Shown here piece by piece: positions 54,840-61,630 of a DNA stretch of 64,000 nucleotides (position 1 is its first letter; each line of letters opens with the position of its first letter). The position numbers and the translations under genes were made by a program. Below the pieces are notes generated by a model that did no database searches, was not told the DNA's origin, and saw only the letters and a program-made list of their open reading frames with translations. The stretch is from Planctomycetales bacterium (GTDB lineage Bacteria > Planctomycetota > Planctomycetia > Planctomycetales > Planctomycetaceae), in NCBI GenBank assembly GCA_028285345.1, contig JANQPT010000017.1:1-64000 (forward strand), written 5' to 3'.

Positions 54840-56165
54840 TTAAACCCCCGACGGTACCGACCAGTGACCGCCTTCGCGATACGTGCGTGAAAGCATCGCC
54901 TGGGCTCGTTCGTCATTAAGAATCGCCTCCGCCTGCGGATCGAACTGCAGCGTGCGGCCCAATCGATTGGCGATATTGGCCAGATGGCACAACGCGGTGC
55001 TGCGAAAGCCGATTTCGATGTCCGCATTCGGCCGGCGATCGGTGCGGATCGCGTCGACAAAGTCCGCCGCGTGGTTGTCGACCTTCAGCGGGATGTCATC
55101 GCGCAACTGCGGTTTCTTGATGATTAGTTCCTTCTTTTCATTCCAAACCATTAGCTTGCCGCGCTTGCTATAGAACATTTTGCCTGCGGTTCCATAGTAC
55201 TCGGCCCCGCTGTCGACGTTGAAAGGATGGTTTGTATCCCACAGCCGCATTTCGAAAGTCAGTTGCTTGCGGCTGCCGAACGATCCGTCGCCGTCGAATT
55301 CGAAAATCGCCGTCTGCGTGTCGGGGAACTGCTGGTCGTCGTCGTGATAATACTTTCCACCGAGGGAGGCGATCCGGGAAGGGAGCGTATCAACGCCCAG
55401 GCCCCACAGCGCGTAGTCGAGATCGTGCACGCCGTCGTTACCCATGTCGCCCGTGCCGAAGTCGTACCACCAATGCCAGGTGTAGTGGTGGCGGTTGCTT
55501 TGAAACGGCACCATCGGAGCCGGGCCGATCCAGGTGTCATAATCAAAACCGGCCGGCGGCTCGCCCGGCTGGGCGTGGCCGATATTGGCGCGACGCTGCA
55601 CGTTCCAAGCCTTCGCCGCCAGCACTTTGCCGATGATCCCCTCGCGGAGCATCTGAATCGCTGTCGCAGTCTGCCGGCTGCTGCGCTGCTGCGTGCCGTG
55701 TTGTACGACCCGGTTGTTGCGTCGGGCCGCTTGCAGCAGCAATTGTCCTTCGCGAAAGTTGTGGGCGCACGGTTTTTCAACGTAAACGTGCTTGCCTGCG
55801 TCACACGCCATGATTGACGCCGGCGCGTGCCAGTGGTCGGGCGTCGCCACAATCACGGCATCGACCGATTTGTCATCCAGAATGCGCCGCAGGTCACCGA
55901 CGGCGCGGGAGCTCTTCACACCGAATGTCTCAGCCGCCTTGGCCAGCCGCTCGGAATCGGGGTCGCAGACGTAAGCAATCTCTACGCCGTCCAGACCGGT
56001 GAACCCCCGCGCGACACCGGGCCCGCGTCCCCCGCAGCCAATCAGCCCCACTTTGACTTTGTCTTGCACCCCTTTCGCCCGCGCGGCCGGGACTCCGGCG
56101 AGAGCGATGGCGGCGGTTGCGGCTGATGTTCGTTGCAGAAACTCGCGGCGGCTGGAATTGGACAT
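54840..56165 (-). CDS. Gfo/Idh/MocA family oxidoreductase, Tat-exported
   Basis: The ATG at 56165 (441 aa) starts a twin-arginine signal, MSNSSRREFLQRTSAATAAI, with an ARA cleavage site near residue 30; the longer frame to 56252 adds an unlikely leader. The NAD-binding Rossmann motif is VGLIGCGGRGPGVARG. The family-specific HVYVEKPCAHNFREG holds the catalytic Lys. The C-terminal domain has HWWYDFGTGDMGNDGVHDLD. Such exported enzymes carry a tightly bound NAD and act on sugars or inositols in the periplasm. The PQQ-propeller gene follows 5 bp downstream. The WD40/cytochrome gene lies 133 bp upstream. Confidence 0.94.
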   Translation of the reverse strand: MSNSSRREFLQRTSAATAAIALAGVPAARAKGVQDKVKVGLIGCGGRGPGVARGFTGLDGVEIAYVCDPDSERLAKAAETFGVKSSRAVGDLRRILDDKSVDAVIVATPDHWHAPASIMACDAGKHVYVEKPCAHNFREGQLLLQAARRNNRVVQHGTQQRSSRQTATAIQMLREGIIGKVLAAKAWNVQRRANIGHAQPGEPPAGFDYDTWIGPAPMVPFQSNRHHYTWHWWYDFGTGDMGNDGVHDLDYALWGLGVDTLPSRIASLGGKYYHDDDQQFPDTQTAIFEFDGDGSFGSRKQLTFEMRLWDTNHPFNVDSGAEYYGTAGKMFYSKRGKLMVWNEKKELIIKKPQLRDDIPLKVDNHAADFVDAIRTDRRPNADIEIGFRSTALCHLANIANRLGRTLQFDPQAEAILNDERAQAMLSRTYREGGHWSVPSGV

Positions 56166-56298
56166 CGTTCGGCTCCTGAATTTGAGAAGTCCTGCTACGA
56201 AGCGCCCAGTCTGGACAACGTTGAAGATACTGGCTGACGCCCGCAGGATCAATTCAGTTGTCGCACGCGCACAATGCGGCGATCGACGCGCATCAATG

Positions 56299-59019
56299 TC
56301 ACGTCGCCGCCAGCTGAGGATGGTTCTTCAGGTCCGCCTTTGATTTCTCGACCTGCTGCGCGGAGGCATCCGCAGCTTGTTTTGCCGCGTTAAACTTCTC
56401 CTGAGCGGCCTTCACCAAGGCCGTTTTGTCGGCGGCCGCTTTCTTGGCGACGTCGACCGCGGCGGTCGCGTCCGTCACTTGTTTCTGGGCGGCCTTGAGA
56501 TCTGCGTCAGCCTTGACCAGCGCGGCCTTTGCTTCTTCGAGTGTCTTCTTGGCGGTTGCCAACTCCGCAGTCTTCTTTTCAATCACCGCTTTGACTTGTG
56601 ACGCGACTGCCGCCACGTCCTTGTCGCCGCCCGATTTCTCGACAGCCGCAGCCGCTTTGGCTGCGGTCTCGTTGAGAGCCGCAAGCGTGGCTTCGTACGT
56701 TTTAATGCCGTTTTCTGTATTCGCCTGATTCGTCTTGATAGCCGTGATCTGTTCGGTCGTCTTTTGAACGTTTGCCTGCGCCGACTGTAGATTTTTCTCC
56801 GCCCCTTGGACAGTCGCGTTCGCTTGTGCGAGCGTTTGCTCAGCGGCTTTCAACTCGGCAGAGACGGCGTCCGCCACGCTGGCCAATTGGGCGAAGTTGG
56901 CTTGCAATTCGCGCAACGCCCCCAGCTTGTTGTTGAATTCGATTTCGTTTTGCCAGTGAGCCACTGCTTGTTGTGCTGCCGCGTTCTGTGCCGTTGCGGC
57001 GTCGAAGGCTTGTTTGACCTTTGCCGCGTTGTCCAAAGCGGGCTTGAGCTTCGGTTCGACGGCTGCGAGTTGTTTTTGCGCGGCGTCAAACGCGGCTTTG
57101 CCGTCGGCGGCCTGCTTGGCGGCCGCGGCATGCGCCTGCTTGGCTTTCTCCAGAGCCGCGGCTTTTTCCGGCAGTGCTTTCTTGGCTGTCTCGAGCGCAG
57201 TGGAATTCTTATTCATCTGTGCCGCGATCTGAGCGACCGCAGCGGCCAGTTCCTTGTCGCCCGCGTTTTGTTTGGCGGCCTGTTCCGCTTTCGTAGCGGC
57301 TTCCTTTAAGAGCGGTACCAGCGGTTCGAGCGTCTTCACGCTCTTATCGACAGTCTGGTGCTCGGCAGCCGCCTTATCCAGCGCCGCTTTGGTGGCTTTT
57401 TCCGCTTCGACCCCTTTGTTGAATTGGGATTGGGTGTCGGCAACTGCTTTCTTGGCCGCCGTGACTTCATCTTGGGCTTTCTTAGCGGCCGCTTGTGCGG
57501 CGGCGTTCAGGACGGTTTGCTTTTTCAACTCTGCCCCGGCCGCAGCGAGTTGCTGATGTGCCGCAGCCAGCCGTTTGGCCAGCTTGGGGGGATTCATCGT
57601 CAGTTCGCCCGCCTGGTTGCCGTCGGCGGCGTTCCAGACACGAATTGCGCCGCCCCAATCGCCCGCGACAACACGGTTGGTTTCGTCGCAATGCGTAATC
57701 CGCAATGCAATATCGCCGAACGCGGGAAACGCACGCTGTTGCTTGCCGGCCTGATCCCAAATCTTGGCGGTCCGGTCCCGTCCGCAGGAGACGATTCGAC
57801 CGTCACGGGTGAATTCGACAGCACTCGCTCCGCCGCCGTGCGCGCCCCAAGTTTTGACGTTGCGGCCGTTTTCCATTTCCCAGAGGCGAATCCCGCTATC
57901 TTCACTGCAGGAGGCGAGGATATTGGAGTCGCTCCGCCAGGAGAGGCCGGTGATGCCCGCGCTGTGGCCGCGGAGCGACGCGTATTCGCGGGCGGTGTAC
58001 GCTTCCCAAACAAACATGCCGCCGTTGCGGTCCCCTGTCGCCAGCAATACGCCGTCGGGGCTGAATGAGATCGAATAGATCCAGTCGGTATGCTTGTTCA
58101 TTTCGTGCAATAGCGAACCGTCGGCGGTGGAATAAATCCGCACGATGCGGGCCGGGCCGCCCAGCGCAATCATCGTCTGGTCGGCGCTGATGTCGGCGGC
58201 CAAAACCGCGTCTAACTCATCGCCGACTTCCATCACCCGTTCGCCGGTCTTGACGTTCCATACCACTGCGCGGCCGCTCGCGCCGCCCCGTCCGCCACCG
58301 GCCAGCAGTAGATTGCCTGTACTGCTGAACTTGAGGACATTGATTTTCCCTTCAGGGAACGGCAACCTGCCGAGCAACTGCAACGTCTGCGTGTGATACA
58401 ACAGCACCTGCTTTTGGCCCGCCACCGCAACAAGCGGCGCCCAAGGACTTGTCGCCAGCGCCGAAATCGCAGTGGTTCGTTCGGTGTGTACGACCGGCTC
58501 TAAACTGAGCCGCTCGGGCATCGGTGGCGGTCCCTCCGGTTTGCCGGTCGGCGCGCCCTTGAGTGAAAAGTCGAACTTCGGCTTCTTGGGGGCGACTGGC
58601 TTGCTGCCCGAATTCTCCAATGCCCCGCCGTCGATCCATTTTTCAATCACCGCCAGCATCTCTTTCGGCAGCTTGTCCGATTCGGGCGGCATGTACGGCT
58701 CCGACTGATGTGTGACCAGTTCGAACAGGTAGCTGTCCGCCGCGCTGCCCGGCTCAATCACCGCACCCGAGCCGCCCCCTTGCATGGTGCCGGTGAAGGT
58801 CGTCAGGTCGAGGTCCGCCTCGCGCTTATCGGTGTTGTGGCAGGACCCGCATTTTTGCCGCAGGATGGGCAACACGTGGTCCACGTAGGTGATTTTCTGC
58901 GGCTGCTTGCCGGCCGGCTTCTTGTCCTCGGCACGCGCGTCGTTAATGGCAAGAGCGAGCAACAGTGCCGTCAAAATTGAAAGCCGTGCCCGACAACGAA
59001 AGCTGACAGTGCAATACAT
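56299..59019 (-). CDS. cytochrome c / WD40 / coiled-coil protein
   Basis: The ATG at 59019 (906 aa) lies 10 bp after GGAG. A signal peptide (LSILTALLLALAINDARA) leads to a PSCyt-type heme motif C57-G-S-C-H61 with YMPPESDKLP. A WD40 propeller spans about residues 185-475 (WIYSISFSPDGVLLATGDRN, ITGLSWRSDSNILASCSEDS, GASAVEFTRDGRIVSCGRDR). A 420-residue Ala/Lys/Gln-rich coiled coil fills the C-terminus (about 485-906), with several long heptad stretches. Cytochrome-WD40 fusions are a planctomycete speciality. It is probably periplasmic or surface-attached, with the coil serving as a spacer or for oligomerisation. It is in a tight minus-strand unit with the DUF1549 protein, 45 bp upstream. Confidence 0.92.
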   Translation of the reverse strand: MYCTVSFRCRARLSILTALLLALAINDARAEDKKPAGKQPQKITYVDHVLPILRQKCGSCHNTDKREADLDLTTFTGTMQGGGSGAVIEPGSAADSYLFELVTHQSEPYMPPESDKLPKEMLAVIEKWIDGGALENSGSKPVAPKKPKFDFSLKGAPTGKPEGPPPMPERLSLEPVVHTERTTAISALATSPWAPLVAVAGQKQVLLYHTQTLQLLGRLPFPEGKINVLKFSSTGNLLLAGGGRGGASGRAVVWNVKTGERVMEVGDELDAVLAADISADQTMIALGGPARIVRIYSTADGSLLHEMNKHTDWIYSISFSPDGVLLATGDRNGGMFVWEAYTAREYASLRGHSAGITGLSWRSDSNILASCSEDSGIRLWEMENGRNVKTWGAHGGGASAVEFTRDGRIVSCGRDRTAKIWDQAGKQQRAFPAFGDIALRITHCDETNRVVAGDWGGAIRVWNAADGNQAGELTMNPPKLAKRLAAAHQQLAAAGAELKKQTVLNAAAQAAAKKAQDEVTAAKKAVADTQSQFNKGVEAEKATKAALDKAAAEHQTVDKSVKTLEPLVPLLKEAATKAEQAAKQNAGDKELAAAVAQIAAQMNKNSTALETAKKALPEKAAALEKAKQAHAAAAKQAADGKAAFDAAQKQLAAVEPKLKPALDNAAKVKQAFDAATAQNAAAQQAVAHWQNEIEFNNKLGALRELQANFAQLASVADAVSAELKAAEQTLAQANATVQGAEKNLQSAQANVQKTTEQITAIKTNQANTENGIKTYEATLAALNETAAKAAAAVEKSGGDKDVAAVASQVKAVIEKKTAELATAKKTLEEAKAALVKADADLKAAQKQVTDATAAVDVAKKAAADKTALVKAAQEKFNAAKQAADASAQQVEKSKADLKNHPQLAAT

Positions 59020-59064
59020 CGTCACTCATCTCCACAATATCGCAATTTTGAGCGCGTGGTTTTC

Positions 59065-61506
59065 TTAGTGGTTGAACGAAAACTCGCGAGAATTCAACAG
59101 CGCCCAGAACACGTCTTCCAGGACCGGTTTGGGGTCCTTCTCACCAGCCAGTACCGATTCCAGAGCCGCCTTTTCCTTGTCGGTCGGATGCCGGGTCAGC
59201 GTTCGCAAGTACAACTCGTCGATGATTTCTTGCGGCGTCTTCTTTTCATTCAGCCGCCGCTCGATCAGCTTGCCTTGTTGAATCTTGCTATTCACCGTGT
59301 CGCCGTTGAGCAGGTGTAGGGCTTGCGACAGGTTCGGCTCCATCTTCACTTCGCAGGCGCAGACCGATCCACGTGATGCACGGCCAAACGTCTTTAGAAA
59401 GTAGGTCGACGTGTTGCCGTCGGCGATTTGCACCGCCCGTGCACCAAGCGGCAGCCCGCGGAATTTGTTCTTCGTGTCGGTCACCTGCGTGATCGAATCG
59501 AGCAGCACCTCCGCCCGCAATCGACGCAGCGTCGCGTGCGAGAAGTTGCGATCGTCGGATTCGTTCGACTCGTTAGTTTGCGTTGCCAGTTGATACGTGC
59601 GCGACGTGCAAATATCCCGCACCAATTTCTTGAAGTCGTAATTGTACTCGGTGAACCGCCGCGCCAATTCATCAAGCAGTTCCGGATTGACCGGCGGATT
59701 GCTGACCCGGACGTCGTCGACCTCGTTGATGATCCCCTTGCCGAAGAAGTGGGCCCAAACGATGTTGGCCAGATTCTTGGCGAAGTAGGGATTCTCCGCT
59801 GACGCGAGCCATTTCGCCATCACTTCGCGGCGGTCCTTGCCGGCGACGTCGGGCGTCGCTCCGCCCAAAAACTTGGGCGGCATCACACGTCCACCGACCG
59901 GGTGCTTCACTTCACCGCCGCCGCTGTTGAAGATGATCACTTCCCGTGGATCCTCGCCCCGTTTGCGTCCAATCTGCGAGAAGAACGCGGCAAACGAGTA
60001 ATAATCATCCATCGTCCAACGGTCGAAGGGATGGTTGTGGCACTGGGCACATTGGATCCGCATCCCCATAAAGACCTGCGCCACGTTTTCGGCGACTTTG
60101 AGTGTTGCTGTTTCGGTCTGATAATAATTCGTGGCCGCGTTGGAGAAGGTTCCCCCCTTCGACGCCAACAACTCTTGCACCATCTTGTCCATCGGAACGT
60201 TGTTGGCGACCTTGTCTTGCAACCAGTTGTAGTAGCGCAGCATCGGCTTGTAACTGACCTGACGCGTCGTGCGAATCTGCAGCAACTCCGCCCATTTCAT
60301 GACCCACATTTCGACGAACTCCTTGCGCTCCAATAGTTCGTCGACTAAACGGTCGCGCTTCTGCGGGTCGCTGTCCTGCATGAAGCGGCTGTATTCTTCG
60401 ACTGTTGGCAGCGTGCCGGCAATGTCCAGATAGGCCCGTCGCAGGAAGGCTTCGTCGCTACAAAGCTCCGACGGCTGAATGCGGAGCTTTTTGAGCTTGT
60501 TGTAGATCAATTCGTCAACGTAATTGTTCGCCGCAACATCAGGCCACGTGAACTGCAATCCCTTGGGCAGCACGATGAAATGACTGCCTACGGTGTGCGT
60601 TTCGAACCGGGCCATCACGAACGCTTCGCCGCGGTTTTGGGCTTCGACGATCCCGTCGGGGGAAACGACGGCGGAGTTGTCGTTGCTGGAGAGAAACAGC
60701 GCCTGCGACGTGACATCCCGGTCGGTGCCATCGGAGTATTTGGCTCGCACGGTCAGCTTCTGCTGTGTGCCCTGACCATCCAGCACCGCGCCCGGCGGAT
60801 ACAATTCGACGGAAAGCACCTTGGGGACCTCGCCCGCATCGGGCGGCGCGCCCGCTTCCAGCCAGCGGATCAGCGTGTTGTACAATTCGCCATCTTTTTC
60901 GAACCGCTTGCCGCCGCTGTGCGGCACGCTGCCGATTGCTTTTTCAACCAGCAGACTCTCGTGGGGCAGCGCCAGATTGATACGCCGGCCGCTGATTTCA
61001 CGCGTCAAGCGGTGATGGTCGCCGTTGGGATCGAATCCAAACAGCGAAAGTCGAAATCCGTCTTTCCCGCGCGCGGCACCGTGACAACTTCCCATATTGC
61101 AGCCGGAACGCATGAAGACCGGCATCACGTCGAGCTGAAAACTGATCGGACGGTCGGCCGTCGCGGCGGCAACTTCAACGGGAATCTTCTGCGTTAACCC
61201 GCCGAACTCAACGGTCACTTCGGTCTTGCCGTCCGCCGCCGGATGCAGCACATTTTGCTCCATCTTGATCAGGGCGGGATTGGCGAGGGTGAGTTTGGCT
61301 TGGGCGGTCACATCTCGTGTGAGGCCGTCCGGATAGCGGGCTTGGATCACCAACGACTGCCGGTCCCGCAGCGTGTTGAGCCGCACATCGGGCGGATAGA
61401 CCGAAAGCTCCGAGGGTGACGGCTCCGCCGCCGACAACGTTCCCGTCAACAACAATGTGGACAGCGTCGCCCACAACGTACGTCGCGATCGAGATGCAAT
61501 GATCAT
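59065..61506 (-). CDS. DUF1549/DUF1553 protein with Ig-like domains
   Basis: This 813-aa exported protein (signal LWATLSTLLLTGTLSAA) starts with an Ig-like/Big_2 domain (SELSVYPPDVRLNTLRDRQS). A heme-like motif with four spacer residues, C136-NMGS-C141-H142 (MRSGCNMGSCHG), follows. A second Big_2-like domain has LYPPGAVLDGQGTQQKLTVR. DUF1549 (about 340-540) includes LDIAGTLPTVEEYSRFM and a normal CxxCH near residue 485 (QCAQCHNHPFDRW). DUF1553 fills the C-terminus (NIVWAHFFGKGIINEVDDVR). It belongs to the same operon type as the PPC protein upstream. It differs from the protein at 11.2-14.9 kb by having Ig-like rather than LamG domains. Confidence 0.92.
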   Translation of the reverse strand: MIIASRSRRTLWATLSTLLLTGTLSAAEPSPSELSVYPPDVRLNTLRDRQSLVIQARYPDGLTRDVTAQAKLTLANPALIKMEQNVLHPAADGKTEVTVEFGGLTQKIPVEVAAATADRPISFQLDVMPVFMRSGCNMGSCHGAARGKDGFRLSLFGFDPNGDHHRLTREISGRRINLALPHESLLVEKAIGSVPHSGGKRFEKDGELYNTLIRWLEAGAPPDAGEVPKVLSVELYPPGAVLDGQGTQQKLTVRAKYSDGTDRDVTSQALFLSSNDNSAVVSPDGIVEAQNRGEAFVMARFETHTVGSHFIVLPKGLQFTWPDVAANNYVDELIYNKLKKLRIQPSELCSDEAFLRRAYLDIAGTLPTVEEYSRFMQDSDPQKRDRLVDELLERKEFVEMWVMKWAELLQIRTTRQVSYKPMLRYYNWLQDKVANNVPMDKMVQELLASKGGTFSNAATNYYQTETATLKVAENVAQVFMGMRIQCAQCHNHPFDRWTMDDYYSFAAFFSQIGRKRGEDPREVIIFNSGGGEVKHPVGGRVMPPKFLGGATPDVAGKDRREVMAKWLASAENPYFAKNLANIVWAHFFGKGIINEVDDVRVSNPPVNPELLDELARRFTEYNYDFKKLVRDICTSRTYQLATQTNESNESDDRNFSHATLRRLRAEVLLDSITQVTDTKNKFRGLPLGARAVQIADGNTSTYFLKTFGRASRGSVCACEVKMEPNLSQALHLLNGDTVNSKIQQGKLIERRLNEKKTPQEIIDELYLRTLTRHPTDKEKAALESVLAGEKDPKPVLEDVFWALLNSREFSFNH

Positions 61507-61588
61507 GAATCCTAATTCCTCAAATGCGTGGTGGCCCCGGCCAAGCCGGAGCTCCGAGACGCCATTCGATGTTAATTAACCCCGTCAG

Positions 61589-61607
61589 CCCCCGGCTCTG
61601 CCGGGGG
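61589..61607 (-). promoter_or_regulatory. intercistronic GC-rich hairpin
   Basis: A 7-bp perfect stem CCCCCGG / CCGGGGG with loop CTCTG lies in the 124-bp gap between the PPC-protein and DUF1549/DUF1553 genes. No T-run follows on the minus strand, so it is more likely an RNA-stabilising or processing hairpin than a terminator. Confidence 0.4.
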
Positions 61608-61630
61608 TTCAATTCCGTCATCAATTCCAC

